Notes: generated by a model not told the origin, from the sequence alone. 50,779 nucleotides of DNA from Desulfobulbus rhabdoformis (GCF_016919065.1 NZ_JAFFQA010000038.1:1-50779), one strand, 5' to 3'; shown: positions 34,494 through 43,814, counted from the stretch's first letter. A program made the numbers and translations.

Positions 34494-36470
34494 ATGGATA
34501 CACAGTTTCATCAAACGCTGCCCATTTCGGCAGCAATTTTTGATAAAAACATGGTCTACCTTGCCTGCAGCGATCAGCACCTGAATGATTTCGGGCTCAG
34601 TGAAGAGCAGGTCATAGGAAAAAACCATTATGCACTCTTTCCGGCCTTGCCCCAGAAATTTCATGACGCCCATCAACAGGCACTGCATGGCTCTGTTGTC
34701 AAAAGCGACAACGACAAGTACACAATGCCCGATAAATCAATCCGCTACACCAGTTGGGAGTGTCACCCCTGGTATGACGCGACGGGCGATATCGGTGGCA
34801 TGATACTCTATGCGGAAAACACCACCGAGCGGACACGCATCCTCCAGGAGGCAAAAGATCAAGCCGAGCGGGAACAGGCCAAATGGCTGACCATTCTTGA
34901 CCACGTCAGCAGTGGTGTCGCGGTCTTCGACGCTTCCGGGAATCAAATTTATGCCAACAATAAGCACCTAAAAATCTACGAGTTTGACGAGGGAGAGGAA
35001 AAGCAGCTCAGCAGAGAGTATATTGCTCGACATTTTGTTGTCCAGACCTATCCCGCCCTCAGGGTCCTTCAGTACAATGAATGGCCTTCCCCCACCAGAG
35101 TTCTCAAGGGCGAGTATCTCGATGGAGAAACGTACCATGTCAAACGCTTAGACAAAGAGTACGAACGGATTTTAATGCTTTCCGGTGTCCCGATTTTCAA
35201 TGCGCAAGGCGCTGTGGAACTGGCGGTCCTTGTCAGCAACGATATTACGCAACAGGTTGAGCACGAGGAACAGAACAAACTCATGCAGCTACGCATGGAG
35301 CAGACACAACGGTTGGAAAGTCTCGGGGTGCTGGCCGGAGGCATTGCCCACGATTTTAACAACCTGCTCATGGCTATTCTCGGTCACGCTGATTTAGCTT
35401 TACTGAAACTTTCCAAACCTACCCCTGCCACGAAAAACCTGGAAAGCATCAAGAGCGCGTCTCTTCAAGCAGCGGACCTTTGTACACAGTTACTGGCATA
35501 TTCCGGGCAGGGAAAGATCGAGGAAAAGGAGTTTTCCATGAGCAAGCTGGTCCGAGAAATGGCCCAGATACTCAAAACCTCCATTTCAAAAAACTGCGTG
35601 CTTAACCTGAACCTTCAAGAAAACCTTCCGATGACGGTCGGAGATTCATCGCAGATGCGCCAGATATTAATGAATTTTGCCATAAATGCCTCCGATGCGG
35701 TTGGAGAAGGAAGCGGCACTATCAATATCTCGACCGACAGCATGTTTTGCCCGCTCGATTTTTTCACAAACGATTTTGTGATTAAGCCCACACATCCAGG
35801 TCTGTACATCACGCTGGAGGTCTCTGACAATGGCCCCGGCATGGACAAAAAGACGCTGGAACACATCTTTGAGCCGTTCTTTACCACCAAATTCACCGGC
35901 CGTGGACTGGGGCTTTCAGCTATTCTTGGTATTATCCGGTCCCATGATGGCGGTCTCAGGGTTAATTCCGAGCCCGGCGCAGGGGCGACCTTCACTGTCT
36001 TTTTCCCGGCACTCGGCAACACAGAAGGGGAAGAGACTGATGGGACCAACACAACAGAGCAAAAAAGTGAAGGTTTTGTAGGCAAGGTGCTGTTGGTTGA
36101 TGACGAGCAAATCGTCCTCGATGTTTGCACCGGGCAACTTGAAGCGCTCGGACTGGATGTCTTGATCGCCCGAGATGGGATGGAAGGCATTACAATGTAC
36201 CAGAAAAACCGACCAGAGATCGATCTGGTTATCCTCGACCTCACCATGCCGAAAATGGGTGGCCAAGAAACCTTTACAATACTCCGGCAGTTGAATCCCA
36301 ACGCAAAAATAGTGCTGGCAAGCGGCTATGCAGAAGAAGACGTGACCACCCGATTCTCGGGAGAGAAGCCCTCCGGATACCTGCGAAAGCCCTATACCCT
36401 CGAACAACTCTCTCACGCGTTGTCCGGTTTGCTCTGTGAACAATGCCTATCTCCCACAAGGCTTGGCTAG
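34494..36470 (+). CDS. Hybrid histidine kinase (PAS-PAS-HisKA-HATPase-REC)
   Basis: 658 residues, no membrane segments. Two PAS domains (about 10-115, 125-250), a HisKA dimerisation helix with phospho-acceptor His286 in GGIAHDFNNLL, an HATPase domain (DNGPGMD; GRGLGLSAILG), and a C-terminal receiver domain with Asp582 in ILDLTMPK and the conserved Lys in RKPY. It is a cytoplasmic sensor kinase whose receiver may act as a phosphate sink or relay. ATG 34494 is used; TTG 34485 is an alternative. No partner regulator is next to it. Confidence 0.9.
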   Translation: MDTQFHQTLPISAAIFDKNMVYLACSDQHLNDFGLSEEQVIGKNHYALFPALPQKFHDAHQQALHGSVVKSDNDKYTMPDKSIRYTSWECHPWYDATGDIGGMILYAENTTERTRILQEAKDQAEREQAKWLTILDHVSSGVAVFDASGNQIYANNKHLKIYEFDEGEEKQLSREYIARHFVVQTYPALRVLQYNEWPSPTRVLKGEYLDGETYHVKRLDKEYERILMLSGVPIFNAQGAVELAVLVSNDITQQVEHEEQNKLMQLRMEQTQRLESLGVLAGGIAHDFNNLLMAILGHADLALLKLSKPTPATKNLESIKSASLQAADLCTQLLAYSGQGKIEEKEFSMSKLVREMAQILKTSISKNCVLNLNLQENLPMTVGDSSQMRQILMNFAINASDAVGEGSGTINISTDSMFCPLDFFTNDFVIKPTHPGLYITLEVSDNGPGMDKKTLEHIFEPFFTTKFTGRGLGLSAILGIIRSHDGGLRVNSEPGAGATFTVFFPALGNTEGEETDGTNTTEQKSEGFVGKVLLVDDEQIVLDVCTGQLEALGLDVLIARDGMEGITMYQKNRPEIDLVILDLTMPKMGGQETFTILRQLNPNAKIVLASGYAEEDVTTRFSGEKPSGYLRKPYTLEQLSHALSGLLCEQCLSPTRLG

Positions 36471-36570
36471 TGTCCGGTCAGAAATGAGGATTTTTGAGTA
36501 AAAAAAACTCCCGATTCGCATCGGATGCCTTGCAAAATGAGGTAGAGTTCACAGAACTCAACCTTTCCCC

Positions 36571-36599
36571 TTGACAGGGAAAAGGAGGTTAAGGTAAAT
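36571..36599 (+). promoter_or_regulatory. Sigma70-type promoter of tRNA-Leu
   Basis: TTGACA (36571-36576), a 17-base spacer and GTAAAT (36594-36599), ending 16 bases before the tRNA. The perfect -35 and the spacing support it. Confidence 0.65.
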
Positions 36600-36615
36600 A
36601 GAGTCGCACATTTAT

Positions 36616-36702
36616 GCCGGAGTGGTGAAACTGGTAGACGCACTGGACTCAAAATCCAGCGACCGCAAGGTCATGTCGGTTCGATTCCGACCTCCGGCAC
36701 CA
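36616..36702 (+). tRNA. tRNA-Leu (anticodon CAA)
   Basis: 87 bases including the encoded CCA. Acceptor GCCGGAG pairs with CTCCGGC. Anticodon stem CTGGA/TCCAG holds loop CTCAAAA, giving anticodon CAA (codon UUG). A long variable arm and the T-loop GGTTCGATTCC make it a class II leucine tRNA. The tyrosine recombinase gene follows directly, so its 3' end is the likely attachment site. Confidence 0.95.
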
Positions 36703-36712
36703 GTTGACTTTA

Positions 36713-36752
36713 GGGCTTTATCCTTGTAATATCAGGATAAAGCCCTTTTTTT
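36713..36752 (+). terminator. Rho-independent terminator after tRNA-Leu
   Basis: 12-bp stem GGGCTTTATCCT (36713-36724) / AGGATAAAGCCC (36734-36745) followed by seven T residues. Confidence 0.92.
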
Positions 36753-36843
36753 ATGTGTGGCTGATTTTTTTCATCTCCTGTGATCATTTGCTGTTTGTTG
36801 CTATGTTTTGTTCTTCAAGTGGAGCAAAATTGGAGCAAAAAAT

Positions 36844-37923
36844 ATGGCCCGGATTACGAAGCGTAAAAAAATGAATGGATGGAGCTACCTTGCGACCGTC
36901 CGCATTAAAGGATATCCGTCAGTATGCCGGACATTCGATACGAAAGGTGAGGCATCTGCCTGGGCAGCCAAAACCGAGGAGAGTATCAAGGCCAAGAAGT
37001 ACAACGATCCACGCTTGGCGATGAATGTGAATTTTGGCCAGGCCATAGAAAAATATCTCGACACTATTTCCTGCAACAAGGCTGTCACCACCCATATGCG
37101 GGAGAAGGCCTCTGCGGCCCGACTAGTGGAGCAAATTGGAGCAGAAACACCGTTCGGCTCCATTTCCACTTCTATCGTGGCTCAGTACCGGGATAGCAGG
37201 CTGAAGGAGGTTTCAGCATATTCAGTCCGGCAAGAGTTGGCTTTGCTTTCACATCTTTTCACAAAAGCTAAAAAAGAATGGGGAATTCCTGTCGATAATC
37301 CTGTTTCCGGGATAGAGCGCCCAGCTCCGCCTCGTGGAAGAACCCGCTTTTTGACAGAAGAAGAAGCTTCCAAACTGTTGGATGCTTGTCGTAAAGCCAG
37401 AAACAAAAGTCTCTTCTATTTCATTCTGACACTTTTACATACAGGAATGCGGGCATCTGAGGCTGCCGGTTTGTATTGGCGTCAGATCAATTTCGAGAAA
37501 AGAGTAATTTATCTACCTGATACCAAGAATAAAGATTCCCGCTGGGTACCACTAACCAAAGAGCTTGTAGCCGAACTATCCAAGCTGAAAGAACTCGCTG
37601 GAGGACAGGATGGAAAACTGGTCTTCTTGGATGAGGGACAGCTGCAGACAGACAGGGTTAAAGCGAGGCCAGGAATAAAATTCAGGGAAGCCTTTGATGC
37701 CGCCAAAAAGCGGGCCGGTTTACCTGATATACATATGCACGACCTCCGTCATACTGCCGCCAGTCATTTGATCATGGCTGGAGTTGATATCCGTACTCTC
37801 GCTGATATCTTAGGTCACAGAACCTTGCAGATGGTGCAGCGATACACTCATTTACTCCATGACCATAAACTGGAAGCTATCGATAAAATAGGCAATTTAG
37901 GGCGGAATGCTGCTAAAAAATAG
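36844..37923 (+). CDS. Tyrosine recombinase (site-specific integrase)
   Basis: 359 residues from ATG 36844 (GGAG before it). N-terminal Arm/SAM-like part (ARITKRKK start), core-binding domain, and a catalytic domain with Arg in GMRASE, HDLRHT, LGHRT and the nucleophile Tyr in RYTHLL. It has the layout of phage/ICE integrases that use tRNA 3' ends. It lies 140 bases after tRNA-Leu, reading away from it, and marks the start of the island. Confidence 0.95.
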   Translation: MARITKRKKMNGWSYLATVRIKGYPSVCRTFDTKGEASAWAAKTEESIKAKKYNDPRLAMNVNFGQAIEKYLDTISCNKAVTTHMREKASAARLVEQIGAETPFGSISTSIVAQYRDSRLKEVSAYSVRQELALLSHLFTKAKKEWGIPVDNPVSGIERPAPPRGRTRFLTEEEASKLLDACRKARNKSLFYFILTLLHTGMRASEAAGLYWRQINFEKRVIYLPDTKNKDSRWVPLTKELVAELSKLKELAGGQDGKLVFLDEGQLQTDRVKARPGIKFREAFDAAKKRAGLPDIHMHDLRHTAASHLIMAGVDIRTLADILGHRTLQMVQRYTHLLHDHKLEAIDKIGNLGRNAAKK

Positions 37924-38043
37924 CTTGATTATGGCAGGGGGGATTGTTCAATGAAGGTGATGCGCGAAATGTAACCCTTTCCATAAAATTTGAGAGGAAG
38001 CGCATAGTTAATGGATGATCAGTCCCTGTAATGCATTTGAACC

Positions 38044-38082
38044 TATAGCAAGTTTACGCTGTTTACCCATAAACTTGCTATA
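38044..38082. repeat. Perfect 13-bp inverted repeat between integrase and HU genes
   Basis: TATAGCAAGTTTA (38044-38056) and TAAACTTGCTATA (38070-38082) with a 13-base loop. It lies between convergent genes and may end both transcripts, although there is no T-run. A recombinase- or HU-related site is an alternative. Confidence 0.45.
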
Positions 38083-38108
38083 CCTTCGTCACCGGATTCT
38101 TCGAATTG

Positions 38109-38384
38109 TTATATGTTTGCCGAATCGATCAGCTTAGTACCGGCTTTGAACTTCACCACTTTCCTGGCTGGTATCTGTATGCTTTCCCCTGTCTGAGGAT
38201 TACGGCCCAGACGAGCGGCACGGTTGTTAACAGAAAAGGTGCCAAAACCAATCAGAGAAACTTTGTCACCAGCCGCAACAGCATCGGTGATGGTATTCAG
38301 TATGCTGTTCAATACCTGTTCTGTTAGCGCCTTTGTCATATCGCAATCTTTTGCTACTTTTTCAATGAGGTCGGCTTTATTCAT
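38109..38384 (-). CDS. HU-type DNA-binding protein
   Basis: 91 residues from ATG 38384. It has the HU/IHF signature (FGTFSVNNRAARLGRNPQTG) and the C-terminal KFKAGTKL. It bends DNA nonspecifically. As the last gene of the transfer operon it may help island recombination or DNA processing instead of being the host HU. Confidence 0.93.
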   Translation of the reverse strand: MNKADLIEKVAKDCDMTKALTEQVLNSILNTITDAVAAGDKVSLIGFGTFSVNNRAARLGRNPQTGESIQIPARKVVKFKAGTKLIDSANI

Positions 38385-38466
38385 AATGATCCCTTGAGTC
38401 CTTGATTTAATGTTTGTAAAAACGGCATGTTGGTTGGAATAGCAAGGCCTCCCTTGTCTTGCAAGC

Positions 38467-38820
38467 TTATTCTTGACTTTCCTCACCTTCAGTCTTCATA
38501 AATGCATCGATCTCTCGGGGAGTGTAGTAACGAAAACGGATTCTTTTGCTTAATCTCGCCGTATAGTCTGAGAAAGCCATAACAATTTCTCGCCCTTCAG
38601 CCATGAGCTCTTCCCCTTCTTCGTGGGAAATGCCATTCATTTCCCCAAGTTTGGCTTTGAAGTGCGCATATGCCATGTCAAATTGTCGAAGAATATCGAA
38701 CATGGTTGAACCAAGGGGAGAGTTGACTTTCAATACCCGGGAGCCACGCTCTTTGGCCATATTGATTTTTTTCTCCTGGATTTCCTGCCAAGACGGTTTA
38801 GTGTCGTTTCTTTCGGCCAT
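38467..38820 (-). CDS. Hypothetical protein of the island transfer operon
   Basis: 117 residues, ribosome site GGAGG before the ATG. Charged and helical, with a C-terminal YYTPREIDAFMKTEG segment. No membrane segment. Family not recognised. It lies 15 bases after the membrane protein gene, within one leftward operon. Confidence 0.75.
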   Translation of the reverse strand: MAERNDTKPSWQEIQEKKINMAKERGSRVLKVNSPLGSTMFDILRQFDMAYAHFKAKLGEMNGISHEEGEELMAEGREIVMAFSDYTARLSKRIRFRYYTPREIDAFMKTEGEESQE

Positions 38821-38835
38821 CTACACCTCCTACAG

Positions 38836-39552
38836 TTACGCTGAAATAGTCCTTTTGTTTTTTTTGACTTGATGTCTATGCCATAAATCCAGAAAGTACA
38901 CCGACCCGTACGGGAATATTGCGGCCACCAACATGATGCCGGCGGTTTCCGTCGCGACGGGCAGTAAATGGGGTTTAATCTCAAAGAAGCCGATATAGAT
39001 GCTTTTGGCTTTGGTCCCAAAATTCTGGGCGAGTTGCCAGATATTCTCAGGTGTGCTTATCCGGTAGAGCACAAGGTAGATCACGTATACAAGGAAAGCT
39101 TTGAGCAATAGAGACATTGCCCTTCCCATGAGCAATGAGTTGATAGCCTTTCTGGTGATGTTGCCGACATAATAGCGGCTGATATAGCAACACATGCCTG
39201 TGTTCACCAGCAACACGAGGTAAGGGATACTGCCGAAAATGAAGTGGCTGAACCAATCCAACTGTTTGAAGACAAAAGGGAAAAGATAAAAATGAAATAC
39301 CGGAAAGAGCAAGACCATTACAAACCCTTCGTGAAAGCCGCTTTTCAATCCTATCTTAAAAAAATCTAAGGTACGCTCCAGGGTGAGAAATTCAGCCGGT
39401 ATGTTCTGCCCCTTGCTTTCGATGACGTAAAATTGTTGAACCTCGGAAATGGCACTGAGGAGATTCTTGGGCCTGTATATCCTGCCACCATCGGTCGTAA
39501 TAATCTGGGCGTTGGTGTCATTCTGCCCTTTGTTCTCCCATTCTCTGCCCAT
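38836..39552 (-). CDS. Polytopic membrane protein of the island transfer operon
   Basis: 238 residues. After a soluble N-terminal third it has about four membrane segments (FVMVLLFPVFHFYLFPF; FGSIPYLVLLVNTGMCC; AFLVYVIYLVLY; ILMVAAIFPYGSVYFL). No known family. Its start overlaps the stop of the HD-protein gene by one base, so it is translated with it. A role at the transfer or membrane interface is possible. Confidence 0.75.
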   Translation of the reverse strand: MGREWENKGQNDTNAQIITTDGGRIYRPKNLLSAISEVQQFYVIESKGQNIPAEFLTLERTLDFFKIGLKSGFHEGFVMVLLFPVFHFYLFPFVFKQLDWFSHFIFGSIPYLVLLVNTGMCCYISRYYVGNITRKAINSLLMGRAMSLLLKAFLVYVIYLVLYRISTPENIWQLAQNFGTKAKSIYIGFFEIKPHLLPVATETAGIMLVAAIFPYGSVYFLDLWHRHQVKKNKRTISA

Positions 39553-40997
39553 CAGTCATCGCCCTCGGAATGATCGTCGTCGAGATAGGGACTGACTTTA
39601 ATGATATCCCGCAACATCTGTGGTTTGACCTGTTCCATTTCAGCAATGGATCCAAAAGGCTCTGCATGGAATGGTGTGTAGTACCCTTTGATAGTTTTGC
39701 CGATTTTCCGGGTTACATTAAAGTATCCCCCGAAAAAGGTGTCTTTTATCAGCCCTCGGTCGATTACATTGTGATCTGCTCGGAGCTGATGAACGATAGT
39801 GTATAAGACGCCTCGCATGGATTCGTCCTTGTTCGCCATGGTGGCGATTTCCATGCACCCAGCTTGTTCCGCCATTTTTCGCGCCACCTCTTCAAGCACC
39901 TTGGCCTGGAAATAGACCCGGCCATCGGGCATTGAAAACGCCAGAAACCTGCGGCCAAACATCTTGTTTATATAGGGTTTCAAGTTGTCCAAGAATTGTG
40001 AAGCCTCGAACCATGATGAAATGTCGACCATTTGCGGCGCGGTTTTTGGCTTTCTGGAGTTGGTATTGTGTTCTTGGTTATATATGTCTGCTTGAGCTTG
40101 CCATGCTGCATTGTTATTTGTGCCTGGATCAATCGTGGTAGCTGATAGTGGTGGCGCGTGTTCTTTTGTATCCGCAAAATCTTTTTGTAGGGTGGTACTC
40201 TCAAGTTCCTTCTGCCTTGCCTTCTGGTCGGCTTTTTTCAGTGTTTTGCCGAGCAATCCTTTTGGCATCTTGTGGTGGAGTTTTATTGCCTGAAGAATCT
40301 CATCCTTCTTGGGAAGTTTTTCGAACTCGCTGATTCCGGTAAATGCGCGCCCGGCGGCAAGAGGATGTTCTCCCACGGAATAGAGATACCCTCGCATGGA
40401 TTCAAGTTTGCCCATATCGTGGGCCAGGGCTGCTATCATTGTGTCGGGGATAACATGCCATGCCTTGTTTTCAGAGAGCAGTTGGACCACCTCTTCCGCG
40501 ACGTTGAGAGAATGATCCAGTAGGCTTATTCTGGCCAGAAGTTGGTACGTGTTCTCATCCCATCCTCCTTCTACATCTCCACGAATGTCAACAACCGAAG
40601 GGCACTCACCCTGTTCGTCGAGCAAGGACAATAACCGAGCGCAAACAGTCTTTTGCTGCGGAAAATTTTTAAACCAAACACCGTTAAGGATGTTTTCCAT
40701 GAATAACGTTACCCGAGGATTCTGAAATAGGATGGTTTTACTGCTTGCAGCGAGAGACTGCTCATCTCGCCACAAAGGAGAGAGTTCTGAAATATGGACT
40801 TCTCCGGAACCATCCTCTGTCCATATTTTGGACAAGTCACGTAAATGAATCGTGTTACGAACAACGGTTTCCTTCTTCCTGCTAAAGGCTAAAACTGCAA
40901 AAAAGGTAAAAATGAGCAGAACTGCGAGAATCAGAAAGCTGCCATTCCAGCCAATTGCTGTGAGCCAATCGATGATGCACTGTATTGCCTCCTTCAT
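39552..40997 (-). CDS. Membrane-anchored HD-domain protein, candidate MOBH-like relaxase
   Basis: 481 residues. N-terminal membrane helix (GSFLILAVLLIFTFFAV), a soluble region, then an HD phosphohydrolase core: His in LLDHSLNV, HD in LAHDMGK, His in GEHPLAAG, HH in IKLHHKMP and Asp in KKADQK. A C-terminal part (about 330-470) looks like a winged-helix tail. MOBH relaxases (TraI of R391/SXT and R27) have an HD fold and sit next to TraD, as this gene does. The sequence is not similar enough for certainty, so an HD accessory enzyme is an alternative. It overlaps the coupling-protein gene by four bases. Confidence 0.65.
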   Translation of the reverse strand: MKEAIQCIIDWLTAIGWNGSFLILAVLLIFTFFAVLAFSRKKETVVRNTIHLRDLSKIWTEDGSGEVHISELSPLWRDEQSLAASSKTILFQNPRVTLFMENILNGVWFKNFPQQKTVCARLLSLLDEQGECPSVVDIRGDVEGGWDENTYQLLARISLLDHSLNVAEEVVQLLSENKAWHVIPDTMIAALAHDMGKLESMRGYLYSVGEHPLAAGRAFTGISEFEKLPKKDEILQAIKLHHKMPKGLLGKTLKKADQKARQKELESTTLQKDFADTKEHAPPLSATTIDPGTNNNAAWQAQADIYNQEHNTNSRKPKTAPQMVDISSWFEASQFLDNLKPYINKMFGRRFLAFSMPDGRVYFQAKVLEEVARKMAEQAGCMEIATMANKDESMRGVLYTIVHQLRADHNVIDRGLIKDTFFGGYFNVTRKIGKTIKGYYTPFHAEPFGSIAEMEQVKPQMLRDIIKVSPYLDDDHSEGDD

Positions 40998-42358
40998 CTC
41001 TCACGGTTTGCCATCGTCAGCGTCGTTCCAGCCAGATCAGGAAAAGTAACTTTGAGCTTGCTGTCAGGCACTGTTGCCGTCTTGCCCTTATACGTGCCGG
41101 AATAGGTGTTCAGGAATACCTCCCGAGCCGCCATGTTCAGGACCTCAGTATGTTTGATGCGGACTTCCTCGGTCTCACGTATCGATAGTCCGCCGCCGAC
41201 AGAAATAATTGGTGAAAAACGCTTTTCTTCACCAAGGTGCCTGGAAACATAGCTTGCAGTGTTTGCATCCGGTACCCGCATAAACAGTTTGGTATTGCAG
41301 TTATCCAGGATCGTGTTGGCACGGTCTTCTCCTACCTCTGCATATAGCTGGCTGATCGATTGGCAATAGCCGTGGATATAGACGCCTGCACCACCCGCTT
41401 TGGCAAAGAGGTCTTCGATACCGTTGTAGAGTACTGACTGGGCCTCATCGATATGGAGGACCAGGGGAGGAGTGACGCTTTTACCGCTGGAGTAAACCCG
41501 GCCGACAAAGGCCTGTATCATGGAGATGATCACCTTGCCGGCGGTGTATGCCGCTCTTTTGGTCAGGAGTGACCCCAGCTGCACGACCAGAATGATTCCT
41601 TTGTTTTGTTCCAGTCGCTTGATGAAACGATTCTCATCCGCCTTGCCGATGATCTGACCCACATTGCCGGACGTCAACTCGGTCAAAGCTACACGGAGAG
41701 AACTAGCGACTTTGGAATAGTAGTCTGCAGGAGTCGAGAGAATTTTCTGCATATCCCTGGAGAGCTGCTCTGCTTCCGGGGTGTTGATATAATCAAGTTG
41801 CTCTTTGAGCCGCTCCAGGTCCTGGTGGCTGATATGATTTTTAATGTCGTTGAGATTAAAGGAAGGGGTCGCCCCGTTCACCTCGGCTAGCATGATCAGT
41901 GCTTGCACCACTACCAGGCTTACCTCATAGGCAACTCCAAAAAAATATGGTTCGCGGCCAACTGCAACCCCTGCCGTGATATGTGCGACCAATTCTTCCG
42001 GCATGTAATATGAGGAAAGGGGATCAAGGATGGCGCTGTATTGGGGGAATATCGGAGTAATCAACATCAGGTCATGGAGACGTCCGGTAGCGTCGGCCAG
42101 TTGCGTGATCTTTGAAAAGAGATCAATGTCCCCCTTTGGGTCAATTGCCACCACTGAATAACCCTTGCTGATGTCCTGCTCGATGATGTGTTCCATCAAC
42201 CGTGTTTTTCCAACCCGGGTTGTACCGAAACACCAGAAATGCCCCTTGCGGAAATGATCAGGAAAGCCCAATTCGACAATAGTCTCTAGGCGATCAAGGT
42301 GGACACCGGTGCCGATATGTGTCCACAGGCCTTTTTTCTTCCTCGCTTTCAAGAACAT
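40994..42358 (-). CDS. TraD/VirD4-like conjugative coupling ATPase
   Basis: 454 residues. Walker A GTTRVGKT (45-52), a Walker-B-type LVLHIDEAQS (Asp304-Glu305) and the C-terminal RecA-like core of TraD/TraG coupling proteins, including the SQLYAEVG region. These ATPases bring DNA-relaxase complexes to the secretion channel. The protein lacks the usual N-terminal membrane segments, so anchoring may come from the HD partner. It is encoded with overlaps to both neighbours. Confidence 0.85.
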   Translation of the reverse strand: MFLKARKKKGLWTHIGTGVHLDRLETIVELGFPDHFRKGHFWCFGTTRVGKTRLMEHIIEQDISKGYSVVAIDPKGDIDLFSKITQLADATGRLHDLMLITPIFPQYSAILDPLSSYYMPEELVAHITAGVAVGREPYFFGVAYEVSLVVVQALIMLAEVNGATPSFNLNDIKNHISHQDLERLKEQLDYINTPEAEQLSRDMQKILSTPADYYSKVASSLRVALTELTSGNVGQIIGKADENRFIKRLEQNKGIILVVQLGSLLTKRAAYTAGKVIISMIQAFVGRVYSSGKSVTPPLVLHIDEAQSVLYNGIEDLFAKAGGAGVYIHGYCQSISQLYAEVGEDRANTILDNCNTKLFMRVPDANTASYVSRHLGEEKRFSPIISVGGGLSIRETEEVRIKHTEVLNMAAREVFLNTYSGTYKGKTATVPDSKLKVTFPDLAGTTLTMANRER

Positions 42359-43095
42359 CGCTGATTCTGAGTAAATTTGACCTGTAATGGCTCTCCAAGC
42401 TCCTTGGAAACGGCGACAATTGCAGATTTTGGGATGCGTCTGGAGGTTACGACAAAACTCTTTTGCCCCACATATCGTTTAGTGCAACGAATAGTGATGT
42501 TATCTGCAACACCAACAAGCTGTTCCTTTAGCAATGCCTCGACAAGGTATTTAGATACCCGATCGAGCATTACTTTCAGCCTTGGGGTACCGCTCAGTAC
42601 GACAGGGTCTACTCTGCGAATATGAAAGGCCCGTTTCTTTCCAATCGAAAAGGAAGAAGAATTTTGATCGTGAAGACCAACGCGATTGAGAGGACAGATA
42701 GCTGTTACGGTTTTTCCCGGGAGGATCTCAATCTCAATATGATAGTTTTTTTCGCAATCAATGACGGTGATATCGCCCCAACGTATTTCTTTTTCATAAT
42801 ACTTGTACTGCCTGGTTTGCTTAAGCACCGCTGCCATGGACAGACTCTTTTCCAATTGTCTGAGAATAGAGTTTGTGCCTCGCATTTTTTCTAAATCGAT
42901 AACTCGTTGGAGAACTATGCCACCAACTTTTTCGAATGCTACGGCTTCGGGCTTGAGATCATGGCGGAAGGTGACCATCACTTCAAGCCGGTACCACTGG
43001 GAGAGAATTGCAGAGAGTACCTTTTCCATCTCAGCCATGACTTCATTGATGGTCAACCCATATTTTTCGGCAAAAAGGAGCATGATTTCCTGCAT
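42349..43095 (-). CDS. NusA-like protein of the island transfer operon
   Basis: 248 residues from ATG 43095 (AAGGA ten bases before); GTG 43104 is an alternative. The N-terminal 90 residues (FAEKYGLTINEVMAEMEKVL, VTFRHDL, GGIVLQRVIDLEKMRG) follow the pattern of the NusA N-domain. The middle resembles its S1-type region and residues about 200-245 (IRCTKRYVGQKSFVVTSRR, then IVAVSKELG) a KH motif. This is my remote reading, not a firm assignment. It could bind RNA polymerase or RNA, or act in transfer. First gene of the leftward operon. Confidence 0.55.
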   Translation of the reverse strand: MQEIMLLFAEKYGLTINEVMAEMEKVLSAILSQWYRLEVMVTFRHDLKPEAVAFEKVGGIVLQRVIDLEKMRGTNSILRQLEKSLSMAAVLKQTRQYKYYEKEIRWGDITVIDCEKNYHIEIEILPGKTVTAICPLNRVGLHDQNSSSFSIGKKRAFHIRRVDPVVLSGTPRLKVMLDRVSKYLVEALLKEQLVGVADNITIRCTKRYVGQKSFVVTSRRIPKSAIVAVSKELGEPLQVKFTQNQRCS

Positions 43096-43314
43096 GAGCT
43101 TCACATCCTTTTGGTCTAGAGGAAAGTGATCCTGTTTTTGTACGTTCTATAACCTTTTTCCGAAAGGGTGGACGGTTTATGCAGGTTGGAGGCAAGACTT
43201 TCAAGGATGTGTTGGATTTATTTGATATTTAAGGGAACAGTGTTAGGATGAGTAGTGTAAGTAGCACAGAGTGAGGAGCTGCATGATATCAAGTGGAAAT
43301 GATCCCAAACGGCG

Positions 43315-43794
43315 ATGAAGAATCAAGAAACTTCTATAGGAAAGCCTACTCTTTTGGAGGTGGCAGTCAAATATCAAGTTGAGGACCTCCGTGGTGCCTC
43401 AATCCCTGGAAGTCGTATGACTAAAATACTGGAGCAGTTGGAATCTGGTCAGTTGCTTTCCAATTTTACTCTGGAGTATTTACGCAAAGAAGGTTTTCTC
43501 TCACTATCTCGCTATGCTCGAAAGGAAATTTCGTTTCCCGATTATTTGAAAGCAGCTGAAAAAGAAAAACATCAACGCTGTTCTGTTGCTGAAATAAAGG
43601 CCCTTAGAGAGGAGGCCGAACAGACGCGAAAACGAGAGGCCTTACAGGCCAGGATGAGACGGGAGCAAGAAATAGCAGCTGCGAAAAAGCGAGCCTTTGA
43701 CAGTGATCCAAAGAATATTGCAAGGGCCAAGCAGAATGAATTAAGGGCTAAATATGAGCTCTCTTACTTGGGTTTGCGGTCGGTAAGTTTATGA
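43315..43794 (+). CDS. 5' fragment of a gene split by the IS1634 element
   Basis: 159 residues as it stands. A region LLEVAVKYQVEDLRG...GSRMTKILEQLESGQLLS is followed by a highly charged Arg/Glu/Lys helix. The last seven residues (after Leu152) come from inserted DNA. Joined at TTG (43768-43770) to the ORF at 45655, the frame continues without a stop to a 398-residue protein. Both parts share a helical motif (ILxxxxxGxxLSxxxLxxLxxxG). Function unknown; the second part looks TPR-like. Confidence 0.6.
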   Translation: MKNQETSIGKPTLLEVAVKYQVEDLRGASIPGSRMTKILEQLESGQLLSNFTLEYLRKEGFLSLSRYARKEISFPDYLKAAEKEKHQRCSVAEIKALREEAEQTRKREALQARMRREQEIAAAKKRAFDSDPKNIARAKQNELRAKYELSYLGLRSVSL

Positions 43795-43814
43795 ATCGGC
43801 GCAATCCCACGGCA

